From NCBI RefSeq assembly GCF_900142005.1, contig NZ_FQZL01000006.1, positions 1 to 64,000 of the forward strand: 64,000 nt of DNA. The letters run 5' to 3'. Of this stretch, positions 1 through 8,571 are shown one piece after another. The DNA is from Dethiosulfatibacter aminovorans DSM 17477. GTDB taxonomy: Bacteria > Bacillota > Clostridia > Tissierellales > Dethiosulfatibacteraceae. A program made the translations under genes and the position numbers. The stretch's first letter is position 1, and every line of letters starts with the position of its first letter. The notes under the pieces were generated by a model. It made no database searches. It was not told the DNA's origin and saw only the letters and a list, made by a program, of their open reading frames with translations.

Positions 1-648
1 ACAAACAAGGGACCCCAGCACGACGAGGCGTGGCTCATATTCATAGACATGGTGAACAACCAGATACCGACATTCGAGGAAAAGGCGGAAGCCCTCCACT
101 ATTTCCCCATGTTCAGGACGTGGTTCGGACTTCTCGGCCTGTGCAAGCTGCCCTGGAACGACATAGCACCTGCAAACAACTCCGAGACTGAGGAACCTGC
201 GAAGATACCCGAGCACGTGCAGAACTACCTTGACCTCTACTACGGAATAACAGGAACAAGGATGACTCCTGAAGACATGGTTGAGCAGTCGGAGAGGACA
301 TACAACTTCCAGAGGATCTTCAACATAAGGATGGGCAAGGGCCTCAGAGTGAACGACAAGACCCCTTACAGGACAATGGGACCTGTAACCCCCGAGGAAT
401 ACGAATCAAGAGCCGAAAGATACGACAAGCAGCTCAAGGAGACCGTAGGATACGACCCGACAGGAAAGACAGTTGAAGAAAAGATAGCTGCAATGAGGGC
501 ATACAGGGAAGACCAGTACGAGAAGCTTACAGACGCAGTCTACAAAAGAAGAGGATGGACAGAGAACGGAGTGCCCACTCCTGAGAAGCTGAAGGCAATA
601 GGCATGGACCTTCCGGAACTTCTTGAGGTTGTAGAGAAGCATATTTAA
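1..648 (+). CDS. aor: Aldehyde:ferredoxin oxidoreductase, C-terminal part (gene begins before the window)
   Basis: The reading frame is open from base 1 and ends at TAA 646-648, giving about the last 215 residues of a protein whose family is usually near 600. The segment GLLGLCKLPW carries the cysteine expected as the last ligand of the [4Fe-4S] cluster beside the tungstopterin, so this is the cluster-binding end of the AOR fold. The family oxidises aldehydes to acids in the cytoplasm with ferredoxin as acceptor. A ThiS/MoaD-like carrier gene follows, as in many AOR loci. Codons ending in C or G (gac, aac, tac, gag, agg) are far commoner here than in the genes downstream, which suggests high expression or a different origin. 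Family sure; substrate unknown. Confidence 0.9.
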   Translation, partial: TNKGPQHDEAWLIFIDMVNNQIPTFEEKAEALHYFPMFRTWFGLLGLCKLPWNDIAPANNSETEEPAKIPEHVQNYLDLYYGITGTRMTPEDMVEQSERTYNFQRIFNIRMGKGLRVNDKTPYRTMGPVTPEEYESRAERYDKQLKETVGYDPTGKTVEEKIAAMRAYREDQYEKLTDAVYKRRGWTENGVPTPEKLKAIGMDLPELLEVVEKHI

Positions 649-690
649 AAAAATTGATGATTTTATGTTGATTAAATCATGAAAGAACAT

Positions 691-727
691 TAAAATGAGT
701 AGAGGTGCTGTCTCTGCTCATTTTTTA
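691..727 (+). terminator. Rho-independent terminator after aor
   Basis: ATGAGTAGAG (695-704) pairs with CTCTGCTCAT (712-721) with one G-T pair, loop GTGCTGT, followed by a run of T. It separates aor from the small sulfur-carrier gene, so the carrier would depend on read-through or a separate start. Confidence 0.8.
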
Positions 728-740
728 TAGGAGGTTAATG

Positions 741-938
741 ATGCTTTTAAACAACAGACAATTTGAACACTATGTGGAAAACATGTCCATACAGGATGTA
801 ATAGATGTAATGAAATTCACGTATCCCAGGCTGGTAGTAAAAGTCAACGGGAAATTGATTCAAAAAAAAGAGTATTCAAATGTATTTTTAAATGAGAACG
901 ATGATGTGAAAATACACCATCTATTGGCCGGCGGCTGA
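741..938 (+). CDS. ThiS/MoaD-like sulfur carrier protein
   Basis: A 65-residue protein ending in LLAGG. The C-terminal Gly-Gly is the thiocarboxylate-forming tail of the ThiS/MoaD beta-grasp family, which carries sulfur for thiamine or molybdo/tungstopterin synthesis. Its place just after aor suggests a carrier for the tungsten pterin of AOR, as in other AOR-MoaD pairs; that is inference. GGAGG at 730-734 sits 6 bases before ATG 741 and only 3 before ATG 738, so 741 is preferred; starts further upstream lie inside the aor terminator. It could alternatively be a ThiS, but no thiamine gene is nearby. Confidence 0.75.
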   Translation: MLLNNRQFEHYVENMSIQDVIDVMKFTYPRLVVKVNGKLIQKKEYSNVFLNENDDVKIHHLLAGG

Positions 939-974
939 TATGATTGTTAAGTTTTTATAATAATACAAATAATA

Positions 975-1005
975 TTGTATAGCGAATAAGTATATATGGT
1001 ATAAT
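975..1005 (+). promoter_or_regulatory. Promoter of lepB (extended -10)
   Basis: TGG-TATAAT at 997-1005 is an extended -10. The best -35 is TTGTAT at 975-980 with a long 19-base spacer, so the TGn motif probably does most of the work. Confidence 0.6.
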
Positions 1006-1035
1006 TGTTTATGATTTTACCAAAGGAGTTGTTAT

Positions 1036-1551
1036 ATGAAGTCACTAAATTATTTCATAAAGGAATGGATAATTCCTATAATCGTAGCTCTGTTGATAGT
1101 GGTATTTTTGAATAAATTCATTTTTATTCTTGTTACAGTTCCGACAGGTTCCATGGAAACAACAATTATGCCTGGAGACAAGCTTTACGTTACCAAAATA
1201 TACAACGAGGAAAATTTTGAAAGAGGAGACATTATAGTCTTTTATTCAGATGAACTTGAAAAGGTGCTTGTCAAGAGACTCATTGGATTACCCGGAGACG
1301 AGGTTTTAATTGACGAGGACGGTATAGTGCATGTCAATGGAGAAGAAATTGATGAACCATATGCAAAGAATACCAGCCAAAATCCACAAGTTTTCAATGT
1401 CACTGAAAAATCATATTTTTTCATGGGAGACAACAGACCGAATTCATTGGACGCCAGAGCCTGGGAACAGCCATATATTCCCGAAGACAAGGTAATGGGA
1501 GTAGCATTGTTCAGATTTTTCCCGTTCAGCCGAGTTGGTAGAATCGAATAG
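1036..1551 (+). CDS. lepB: Signal peptidase I
   Basis: Membrane serine protease that cleaves signal peptides from secreted preproteins outside the cytoplasmic membrane. The 171 residues carry one N-terminal membrane anchor (about residues 10-33), the catalytic serine S39 in VPTGSMETT, the general-base lysine K80 in VKRLIGLPGDE, and the box E motif GDNRPNSLDAR near residue 131. This is the short Gram-positive SipS-type layout. The start follows AAAGGAG by a normal spacing and a promoter lies at 975-1005. The dipeptidase gene follows 24 bases later and may be cotranscribed. Confidence 0.95.
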   Translation: MKSLNYFIKEWIIPIIVALLIVVFLNKFIFILVTVPTGSMETTIMPGDKLYVTKIYNEENFERGDIIVFYSDELEKVLVKRLIGLPGDEVLIDEDGIVHVNGEEIDEPYAKNTSQNPQVFNVTEKSYFFMGDNRPNSLDARAWEQPYIPEDKVMGVALFRFFPFSRVGRIE

Positions 1552-1575
1552 AACAGTAATGATTAGGAGAAGATT

Positions 1576-3015
1576 ATGAGTAGAATATTGGAAGGATACA
1601 GACCGGAAAGAGTATTGTACTATTTTGAAGAGATTTCTAAGATACCAAGATGCTCAGGCAATGAAAAGCAGATCAGCGATTATCTTGTTGACTGGGCAAA
1701 ATCCAAGAATCTTGAGGTTTACCAGGACGAATATCATAATGTTGTAATATACAAGAAGGGCACACCAGGTTATGAAAATTCTCCTACAGTAGTTTTGCAA
1801 GGCCATATGGATATGGTATGCGAGAAGAATGAAGATACTGTCCATGATTTTGACAATGACCCCATAAAACTTGTAGTCAAGGAAGACCACATACATGCGG
1901 ATGGAACTACGCTGGGAGCGGACAATGGAATAGCGGTTGCAATGAATCTGGCAATACTGGAATCGGATGACATACCTCACCCGCCTTTGGAAGTTCTTAT
2001 TACTTCAGACGAAGAAACAGGGATGACTGGAGCCATGAATGTTGATCCTTCAGTACTGAAGGGGAGAATTCTTTTAAACCTTGACAGTGAAGGAGAAGGA
2101 ATATTCACTGCCGGTTGTGCAGGTGGCGGGAGAATCAATTTTTCATCGAAAATAGACAGAAAAGAAGGCAAATATTCAAAAAAATACAGAATCGGCATAA
2201 AAGGTCTTGTTGGAGGACACTCGGGAGTCGAAATCCATCTTGACAGGGCAAATGCAAACAAGCTCATGGGTAGATTATTGTTCAAACTTAGGGAGTTTGC
2301 AGAAATAGAAGATGTGCAGGGTGGTTCCGCAGACAATGCAATCCCGAGAGAAGCATTTGCAGTAGCTTCAACAGATGATTCTGACAAGTTGAAATCGGAA
2401 GTTGAGGAGATGGAGAAAACCTTCAGAAACGAGTATGCATTCTCAGACGCTGGAATAGTCATTGAAATTCAGGAAGTGGAAGAATCAATCTGTGAAGTTT
2501 TTTCTGACGATTTCCTTGACAGATACCTTAAATTGATAAATCTTGTGCCTTATGGGCCATTGAAGATTAACAGGGATATAGATCTGGTCATCCAGTCAAA
2601 CAACCCTGGAGTTGTAAAGATTGAAGATGGCTTCTTGAAGGTAAAATGTGCCGCCAGGAGTTCAATAGCCACCCTGAGGGATGATTTCTGTGATCAGATG
2701 GTCCAGCTGGGAGAAGCAACAGGTTTTGAAGTTGAAAAGAGAGCTTTCTATCCGGGATGGGAGTATGCAAAGGAATCATATATAAGAGATTTGTGTGCAG
2801 ATGTTTTCAAGGAAGAATTTGGAACCGAAGCAAAGGTAGAAGCCATCCATGCCGGACTTGAATGCGGATTTTTCATTGAAAAGATACCTGAAATGGATGC
2901 AGTATCCTTTGGACCTGAAATGCATGACATTCATACACCTGACGAGCATCTTAGCATTTCATCAACTGAGAGGACATACAATCTTGTGAAGAGTATTTTG
3001 AAAAAAATCAAATAA
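1576..3015 (+). CDS. pepD: Aminoacyl-histidine dipeptidase (M20 family)
   Basis: Cytoplasmic zinc dipeptidase of the PepD/carnosinase-like M20C group, 479 residues, normal length. Metal-site motifs are visible in order: LQGHMDMV (His and Asp near residue 82), LGADNGIA (bridging Asp near 118), TSDEETGMTG (catalytic and metal Glu near 152-153), and a C-terminal HDIHTPDE segment holding the last histidine. An inserted lid domain lies between. It releases amino acids from short peptides, fitting an amino-acid-using anaerobe. AGGAG lies just before ATG 1576. It follows lepB closely and ends in a terminator. Confidence 0.93.
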   Translation: MSRILEGYRPERVLYYFEEISKIPRCSGNEKQISDYLVDWAKSKNLEVYQDEYHNVVIYKKGTPGYENSPTVVLQGHMDMVCEKNEDTVHDFDNDPIKLVVKEDHIHADGTTLGADNGIAVAMNLAILESDDIPHPPLEVLITSDEETGMTGAMNVDPSVLKGRILLNLDSEGEGIFTAGCAGGGRINFSSKIDRKEGKYSKKYRIGIKGLVGGHSGVEIHLDRANANKLMGRLLFKLREFAEIEDVQGGSADNAIPREAFAVASTDDSDKLKSEVEEMEKTFRNEYAFSDAGIVIEIQEVEESICEVFSDDFLDRYLKLINLVPYGPLKINRDIDLVIQSNNPGVVKIEDGFLKVKCAARSSIATLRDDFCDQMVQLGEATGFEVEKRAFYPGWEYAKESYIRDLCADVFKEEFGTEAKVEAIHAGLECGFFIEKIPEMDAVSFGPEMHDIHTPDEHLSISSTERTYNLVKSILKKIK

Positions 3016-3029
3016 CAGGCATAACAGAC

Positions 3030-3065
3030 GAGTCATATATGTAAATATATGGCTCTTGTTGTTTT
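3030..3065 (+). terminator. Terminator after pepD
   Basis: GAGTCATATAT (3030-3040), loop GTAA, ATATATGGCTC (3045-3055) with one wobble pair, then TTGTTGTTTT. Confidence 0.75.
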
Positions 3066-3085
3066 GGCATTTTTAAAATTTGAAT

Positions 3086-3143
3086 CATAAAATCATAGAT
3101 TCAGGTGTTTATACTTATTTTACTTTCCTTAGCTAAAATAAAG
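3086..3143 (+). repeat. Decayed 3' half of the 120-nt dispersed element
   Basis: This stretch aligns with the last 58 bases of the copy at 54045: shared blocks include ATAA, TTCA-GG, TTTAT, ACTTTC and CTA followed by AAAG. The ATAAA/TTTAT hairpin arms and the TTCAGG side of the loop survive; the first half is not recognisable. It lies just upstream of the helicase promoter. Confidence 0.5.
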
Positions 3144-3144
3144 C

Positions 3145-3172
3145 TTGCTTATTGTTGATTTAATGATATAAT
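3145..3172 (+). promoter_or_regulatory. Promoter of the DEAD-box helicase gene
   Basis: TTGCTT (3145-3150), 16-base spacer, TGa-TATAAT (-10 at 3167-3172). The -10 overlaps the ATG at 3171, which rules that codon out as the translation start. Confidence 0.75.
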
Positions 3173-3200
3173 GGTACGATTAAACAAAAAGGATGAGATA

Positions 3201-4820
3201 ATGCTAATTAAAGAATTAAAGGTAAAACAAGAAATAATCAAAGGTTTGGAAGACATGGGGTTCGAAAGGCTTACCCCGATACAGACAGAGGTTATGGATC
3301 CTATAATGGATGGAAAAGATGTAATAGGACAGGCCCATACGGGTACTGGGAAGACTGCAGCCTTTTCAATTCCGGTAATAAATAATATTGATCTTGATAT
3401 AAACAAGCCCCAGTGCTTGATTCTTTGCCCTACAAGAGAACTGGCTGTACAGGTGAAAAAAGAAATCAAAAAAATAACTGCACATATGAACATAAAGTCA
3501 ACTGCAGTATACGGTGGAGCGCCAGTAGTTGATCAAATTAAAAAAATCAGAAGAGGAAGCCATATAATTGTTGGAACCCCGGGAAGAACAATAGATTTGA
3601 TCAGAAGAAGGGTCATATCATTCAATAATATCAAAACTGTAATACTTGATGAAGCTGATGAAATGTTGAAAATGGGCTTCAGAGAGGATATTGAAACAAT
3701 TTTGGAAAATGCCAATGAAGATATTCAGACACTTTTCTTTTCTGCAACGATACCCAAGGAAGTAAGAAACCTTAAGAATAAGTATCAGAAAAATCCTATA
3801 TTCATTAAAACAGTTACTGACGAGGTGACATCCAGTACCATCAATCAAAGCTATTATATAGTCAAACATTCAAAAAAGATTGAAGCGCTGGAAAGAATTC
3901 TTAATATTTATTCGCCAAAGCTTGCATTGGTTTTCTGCAACACCAAACGTATGGTTGATGAAGTGGCTGATCAGATGATGGAAAAGGGATACAACTGTGA
4001 TAAAATCCACGGTGATATAAAGCAAAGCACAAGACTAGACGTTCTAAACAAATTCAATAATGGAATAATCAACATACTGATTGCTACAGATGTTGCAGCA
4101 AGAGGTTTGGACATAAAAAATGTCGAGGCTGTAATAAACTATGACGTTCCTGAAAAAGAAGACTATTATGTTCACCGTGTAGGACGAACAGGCAGAGCTG
4201 GAAGCAAAGGATATTCCTTTACTCTTTCATCCTACAGGGATCTTGAAAGAATACAGAATATAGAAAGGTATACCAAGAAGGAAATAAGAAAGAGAAATAT
4301 TCCTACTGCAGAGAGGGTACTGGATGTAAAGAAGGAAAAGCTTGTTAATTCTGTTGTGGATTATATAAACAACGAAGACTTGACGGAAGCTGATGGACTC
4401 CTTGAAATGCTTAATAAAGCAGAAGTGAATATGGAAGATGCTGTGAAGGCTCTGATAAAGATGAACTATGACTTTAAGGTTGCTGCTTATGAAGAGGACA
4501 TCAATGACAGCTTTAGGAAAAAATCGCACAATGCTAAAGGAATGGGCAAAGGGAAGAGAAAACAGTCCAATCCTGAAAATTATGACAGATACTATATACA
4601 GGTAGGAAGGAAAGACAAGGCTAGAGAAAGTGATATTCTTGGCGCTGTAGCCGGAGAATGCAAGATTTCAGCATCAGAAGTGGGAAAAATAGATGTCTAT
4701 GAAACTTTTTCATTCTTCAATGTGGTTAAGTCAGAAAGAAAAAATATACTTTCAAAAATGAAAAATGTTAAAATAAAGGGAAGAAAGGTCAGTGCCGAGC
4801 TGACAAGAAAAAGAAAATAG
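3201..4820 (+). CDS. DEAD-box ATP-dependent RNA helicase with DbpA-type RNA-binding tail
   Basis: Two RecA-like domains unwind RNA with ATP. Motifs in order: Q motif around LTPIQ, Walker A AHTGTGKT, PTRELA, DEADEM, SAT, then HGDIKQ, ATDVAARGLDI and HRVGRTGRAG. The last 75 residues (from YYIQVGRKDK) form a DbpA-like RNA-recognition domain, so ribosome assembly or cold adaptation is a likely role. The start is set at 3201: AAAGGATG precedes it at a good distance and the promoter -10 covers the upstream ATG 3171. Length from this start is 539 residues. A Lys/Arg-rich linker near residues 425-445 joins the core to the tail. Confidence 0.93.
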   Translation: MLIKELKVKQEIIKGLEDMGFERLTPIQTEVMDPIMDGKDVIGQAHTGTGKTAAFSIPVINNIDLDINKPQCLILCPTRELAVQVKKEIKKITAHMNIKSTAVYGGAPVVDQIKKIRRGSHIIVGTPGRTIDLIRRRVISFNNIKTVILDEADEMLKMGFREDIETILENANEDIQTLFFSATIPKEVRNLKNKYQKNPIFIKTVTDEVTSSTINQSYYIVKHSKKIEALERILNIYSPKLALVFCNTKRMVDEVADQMMEKGYNCDKIHGDIKQSTRLDVLNKFNNGIINILIATDVAARGLDIKNVEAVINYDVPEKEDYYVHRVGRTGRAGSKGYSFTLSSYRDLERIQNIERYTKKEIRKRNIPTAERVLDVKKEKLVNSVVDYINNEDLTEADGLLEMLNKAEVNMEDAVKALIKMNYDFKVAAYEEDINDSFRKKSHNAKGMGKGKRKQSNPENYDRYYIQVGRKDKARESDILGAVAGECKISASEVGKIDVYETFSFFNVVKSERKNILSKMKNVKIKGRKVSAELTRKRK

Positions 4821-4831
4821 CTGGTGATAAT

Positions 4832-5671
4832 ATGAAATTTGAATTGATTGCTCTTGATTTGGACGGAACATTACTGAACAGAGAAAAGAAAATTGATTTG
4901 ATAACAGCTGATTATTTGAAAAAACTTAAAAATGATGACGTTGACATAATAATTGCTACCGGGAGAAGCCATTTTGATGCTGTCAAATTGACGGAAAACC
5001 TTGATTTTGATTTTGATATAATTTCAAACAATGGATCAGTTACCAGAAAGGGACAAAATCATGAACGAATCAATTCCTGCTACATTAAAAATGACGACTT
5101 CCAGAAGCTTGTTGAAAAATCACGTGAATATGATTTGCATCCAATTGTCTATGTAGACAAGTTTGAGGATGATTTTGATATAGTAATAGAGCAAAAACGT
5201 GATTTTTCAGCGTATAATGGATATATGTGCAAGGCTGAAAGAAGATTCAGAAGGATGGATTTCAGACAATACTGCGACGATGATATCTTGTCGGTTTGCT
5301 ATGCTGGAAATATAGAGGAATTGACTAATCTTAAAAACAGTATAATAAATCTCTATCCTTCAACCTACAACACTGTTACTTCAATAAACCTAAGCGTTAA
5401 TGCATTGCTTGAATTTCTTGATATCAGAGGATGTAAATGGGAGGCTCTTAAGAGTTATTGCAATTACAAGGGAATTGACATAAGAAATGTAGCATCCTTT
5501 GGAGACGACAACAATGATTTGGAAATGATCATGAATTCAGGACTTGGGATTGTAATGTCAAACGGCACTAAGAAACTGAAGGACAACGGAAACAGGGTTA
5601 CAGAATTTAGCAATGACCGCAACGGAGTGTATCATGAGCTGGTTAAATTGTTTGGAGAGATAAATGGATAG
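4832..5671 (+). CDS. HAD-superfamily Cof-type phosphatase
   Basis: The 279 residues match the Cof/YidA class (HAD type IIB): motif I DLDGTLLN near residue 9 with the nucleophile Asp, motif II at IIATGRS, a C2 cap in the middle, and motif III/IV in FGDDNNDLEM near residue 230. Such enzymes dephosphorylate sugar phosphates, flavin or nucleotide intermediates; the substrate cannot be read from the sequence. It begins 12 bases after the helicase gene and overlaps the next gene by 8 bases, so the three are probably one transcript. Confidence 0.88.
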   Translation: MKFELIALDLDGTLLNREKKIDLITADYLKKLKNDDVDIIIATGRSHFDAVKLTENLDFDFDIISNNGSVTRKGQNHERINSCYIKNDDFQKLVEKSREYDLHPIVYVDKFEDDFDIVIEQKRDFSAYNGYMCKAERRFRRMDFRQYCDDDILSVCYAGNIEELTNLKNSIINLYPSTYNTVTSINLSVNALLEFLDIRGCKWEALKSYCNYKGIDIRNVASFGDDNNDLEMIMNSGLGIVMSNGTKKLKDNGNRVTEFSNDRNGVYHELVKLFGEING

Positions 5672-6614
5672 GATATATTTTGAGTATTCAAAATACCTCA
5701 AAAATAAATATGGGTGCAAGGTATACAGACTTCCTGTAAACATTCCTGTAACCTGTCCCAACAGAGACGGTCTTCTGGGAACGGGAGGCTGTATTTTTTG
5801 CGGTGATGTTGGTGCCGGATTTGAAATGCATGACAGCAGCATGTCGGTTCGCAGCCAGCTTGACAAGAACAAGGAGTACATTGGGAAAAAGTACAAGGCT
5901 GAGAAATTCATTGCATATTTTCAAAATTATACCAACACATATTTGAGTGTTGAGGAGCTGAAGGAAAACATTGAAGAGGCGTTGATTGAAGATTTGGCAG
6001 GCATATCCATATCAACAAGGCCTGACTGTATCAGCGAAGAGCAGCTGAAAATGCTTTCCGAAGTAAGAGACAGGGAAGGCATTGACATAGAAATCGAACT
6101 TGGACTGCAAACCTGCAACTACAAGACGCTTAAAAAAATCAACAGGGGACACACCTTGGCGGAATTCATAGATGCTGTTCTTATGATCAAAAAATATGGA
6201 TTTGAAGTGTGTGCTCATATAATATTGAATCTTCCATGGGATGATATGGAAGATGTCATTGAAAATGCAAAGATACTCTCCGCTCTGAAAATAAAATTTG
6301 TCAAGGTTCATTCCTTGTATATACTAAAAAACACCATACTTGGAGAAATGTATAAAAACGATGAAATTAAAATGATAGAAAAAGACGAATATTTGGAAAG
6401 GCTAGAAGCGTTTTTGTTATACCTTTCTCCGGATATAGTGGTTCAAAGACTTTTTGGAAGGGCTCCCAAGGATGAGACTCTTTTTTCCAACTGGGGAACA
6501 TCCTGGAGGAAGCTAAAAGATGAATTTATATTAAAAATGAAGGTCGATAATTCGTATCAGGGTAAACTTTGCAATTATCTTGGCGGACGAGCCTTAAATA
6601 TGAAGAAAATTTAA
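5664..6614 (+). CDS. Radical SAM protein of the TIGR01212 (YhcC-like) family
   Basis: A 316-residue cytoplasmic radical-SAM enzyme. The cluster motif is spread as PVTCPNRDG followed by GGCIFCGD, the spacing typical of the TIGR01212/YhcC group rather than the plain CxxxCxxC. Other signs are ISTRPDC and ELGLQTCN, shared with Elp3-like and HemN-like families. Its reaction is unknown; tRNA modification has been suggested for relatives. It overlaps the preceding phosphatase gene by 8 bases, with no room for a promoter, implying translational coupling. Confidence 0.85.
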   Translation: MDRIYFEYSKYLKNKYGCKVYRLPVNIPVTCPNRDGLLGTGGCIFCGDVGAGFEMHDSSMSVRSQLDKNKEYIGKKYKAEKFIAYFQNYTNTYLSVEELKENIEEALIEDLAGISISTRPDCISEEQLKMLSEVRDREGIDIEIELGLQTCNYKTLKKINRGHTLAEFIDAVLMIKKYGFEVCAHIILNLPWDDMEDVIENAKILSALKIKFVKVHSLYILKNTILGEMYKNDEIKMIEKDEYLERLEAFLLYLSPDIVVQRLFGRAPKDETLFSNWGTSWRKLKDEFILKMKVDNSYQGKLCNYLGGRALNMKKI

Positions 6615-6646
6615 ACGACTTATTGATAGAAAACCTTTTCCATTTA

Positions 6647-6655
6647 TGCTATAAT
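6647..6655 (+). promoter_or_regulatory. Extended -10 promoter before the small P-loop gene
   Basis: TGC-TATAAT. TTGATA at 6623-6628 is too far upstream (21 bases) to be a good -35, so this relies on the TGn extension. It lies downstream of the stop of the radical-SAM gene. Confidence 0.5.
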
Positions 6656-6682
6656 AATAAAAAAGCAATGGAGGCGGTTAAA

Positions 6683-7093
6683 ATGGTCAAGCTAGTTTGT
6701 GGTTCTAAAGGAACCGGAAAGACAAGAAAAATGATTGAGATGGGAAATGATTCTGTAAGCACTGTCAAAGGTAAGGTTTTCTTTCTTGAAGCAAACAATA
6801 AGCATATATTTGATTTAAACCATGACATCAAGTACATTAATACAAAGGATTTTGGAATAGACAATCCAGATCAATTCCTGGGTTTTGCATACGGATTGCT
6901 GGCAGCGGATTATGATATTGAACTGGTTTATATAGACGGGTTGTATAAAATTGCCCATATAGAGGCAGGAGATTTGGAAGATGTAATAAGAAAACTTGAA
7001 ACTGCATCTGAAAAATTTGAAGTGGATTTTGTTATGAGTGTAAGTTTTGATGAACATCAGCTGACACCTGAAATGAAAGAATACATATTTTAG
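6683..7093 (+). CDS. Small P-loop protein of unknown function
   Basis: A 136-residue protein that begins almost at once with a Walker A motif, CGSKGTGKT (residues 6-14), and has a Walker B-like strand ELVYIDGL near residue 83. It is small enough to be little more than one nucleotide-binding core. Similar clostridial proteins are often labelled PilT-like, but nothing here shows motility, and I give no function. The start is fixed by GGAGG at 6670-6674 and an extended -10 promoter at 6647-6655; earlier starts lie upstream of that promoter. A strong terminator follows, so it is a single-gene unit. Confidence 0.7.
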   Translation: MVKLVCGSKGTGKTRKMIEMGNDSVSTVKGKVFFLEANNKHIFDLNHDIKYINTKDFGIDNPDQFLGFAYGLLAADYDIELVYIDGLYKIAHIEAGDLEDVIRKLETASEKFEVDFVMSVSFDEHQLTPEMKEYIF

Positions 7094-7103
7094 ATGAAAA
7101 CAG

Positions 7104-7135
7104 ATGGCGCCTGTAATATCAGGTGCCATTTTTTA
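7104..7135 (+). terminator. Terminator after the P-loop gene
   Basis: ATGGCGCCTG (7104-7113) pairs with CAGGTGCCAT (7120-7129) with one wobble, then a T run. Confidence 0.85.
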
Positions 7136-7180
7136 TTGCTTTTATTCCGTGTCTCTGATAGAATTTGTATGCTGTAACAT

Positions 7181-7207
7181 GTGCGTATTACTTTCTTAAG
7201 CTGGAAT
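7181..7207 (+). repeat. Possible 3' remnant of the 120-nt dispersed element
   Basis: GCGTATTACTTTCTTAAGCT followed by GGAATAAA resembles the 3' end of the copy at 23582 (ACGTATT..ACTTTCCTAAGCT..AAGAAA). Like the full copies it lies just upstream of a start codon (7225). Only about 25 bases match, so chance is possible. Confidence 0.3.
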
Positions 7208-7224
7208 AAACGAGGTGTAAAATT

Positions 7225-8571
7225 ATGATGTTGCCAAGGAAATTTGAAGATAGAATGAAAATGCTTCTTAAAGATGATTACGATGAATTCATCGATTCTT
7301 TTGATAAAAGAAACGTTAGGGGTATAAGGCGCAATTCATTGAAAATCAGCGAAGATGATTTTTTAAAAAAAATTGAATACCTGAAAGAACCGATACCCTG
7401 GTGCAATGAAGGCTATTATATTGATTATGACAGCAGACCGGGGAAGGACATATACTATCACTGCGGATTGTTTTATATACAGGAACCAAGCGCTTCGCTG
7501 CCTGTGGAACTTCTTAACCCCCTTCCTGGAGAAAGAGTCCTTGATCTATGTGCTGCACCTGGAGGAAAGACAACGCAGATCGGTGCAAAGATGAAAAATG
7601 AAGGAATTCTTATAGCCAATGACGTGAATAGAAAAAGACTTCTTTCTCTAAAAAGGAATATACAGCTGTTTGGCATCACTAATTCTATTGTAACCAATGA
7701 AACTGCAGAGACAATGAAGGTTCCCTTTGAAAACTATTTTGATAAGATTCTTGTAGATGCACCATGCTCCGGAGAAGGAATGTTCAGAAGGGATGAAAAA
7801 ACGAAGAATAGATATTCGACCTATGAAGACAATAAGTTTACGGAAATGCAGAAAGAAATTCTTGACCATGCCAAGGACCTATTAAGACCTGGTGGCGAGT
7901 TGGTTTATTCTACGTGTACGTTTTCAACTGAAGAAAACGAAAAAGTCATCCTGGAATTCCTTGAAAATAATAAGGACTTTGAACTGATCGACGATATTGG
8001 TTTACATAATTCGACGAAACAGTTGTCAAAAGGGTTGATGGGACTTGATGAAGCAATTAGAATATGGCCCCATGTGGCAAATGGAGAGGGACATTTTGCA
8101 GTAAAGCTTAAAAAAACAGAGGAATCTAGCGGCAACATTGGAAATGTTGAAACGATTGCATATGAAAATAGGCAGATATGCTCTGTGAAGGCTTTTGCTG
8201 ACGAAGTGGGCTTGGACATCGGCGGCTGGGATTTGGTGCTTAAAAAGGGCAAAATATTCAAGGAAACGGGAATTGGGACCAAAGGCATGGATGTGTTCTA
8301 TAATGGATTGGAAGTCGGATTTGAAAAAAACGGAAGATTCATGCCTTCCCAGGCTCTGGCATCTTTCCTGAAAAAGGAGGATGTGAACAAATCAGTGGAC
8401 ATTGGAATTGAAGGTCCTGAAGCACTTAAGTATCTTAAAGGTGAAACACTTCACATTAATGGTGAAAAGGGATGGAATCTTGTGGCTATAGACGGGTTTT
8501 CTGCAGGATGGGGAAAATTGTCTCAGGGAATACTGAAAAACCATTACCTGAAAGAGTGGAGGATGATGTAA
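7225..8571 (+). CDS. RsmB/RsmF-type (NOL1/NOP2/sun) rRNA cytosine-C5 methyltransferase
   Basis: SAM-dependent methyltransferase making 5-methylcytosine in ribosomal RNA. Motif I is AAPGGKTTQ near residue 112; the DAPCSGEGMFRR segment (near residue 178) and YSTCTFSTEEN (near residue 230) hold the two conserved cysteines, of which the second is the catalytic one in this family. The C-terminal half resembles the RNA-binding region of RsmF (YebU); 448 residues fits that group. GAGGTG lies 7 bases before ATG 7225. The stop overlaps the next start (TAATG), so the pseudouridine synthase is coupled. Confidence 0.88.
   Translation: MMLPRKFEDRMKMLLKDDYDEFIDSFDKRNVRGIRRNSLKISEDDFLKKIEYLKEPIPWCNEGYYIDYDSRPGKDIYYHCGLFYIQEPSASLPVELLNPLPGERVLDLCAAPGGKTTQIGAKMKNEGILIANDVNRKRLLSLKRNIQLFGITNSIVTNETAETMKVPFENYFDKILVDAPCSGEGMFRRDEKTKNRYSTYEDNKFTEMQKEILDHAKDLLRPGGELVYSTCTFSTEENEKVILEFLENNKDFELIDDIGLHNSTKQLSKGLMGLDEAIRIWPHVANGEGHFAVKLKKTEESSGNIGNVETIAYENRQICSVKAFADEVGLDIGGWDLVLKKGKIFKETGIGTKGMDVFYNGLEVGFEKNGRFMPSQALASFLKKEDVNKSVDIGIEGPEALKYLKGETLHINGEKGWNLVAIDGFSAGWGKLSQGILKNHYLKEWRMM

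Noticed and set aside
1654-2462. Minus-strand open frames inside pepD and similar ones inside most long genes
   Set aside because: They mirror real coding genes, lack ribosome sites and have low-complexity Ser/Phe-rich translations.
6683-7093. Twitching motility protein PilT label for the small P-loop gene
   Set aside because: Only a Walker motif is shared; length and context do not fit PilT.
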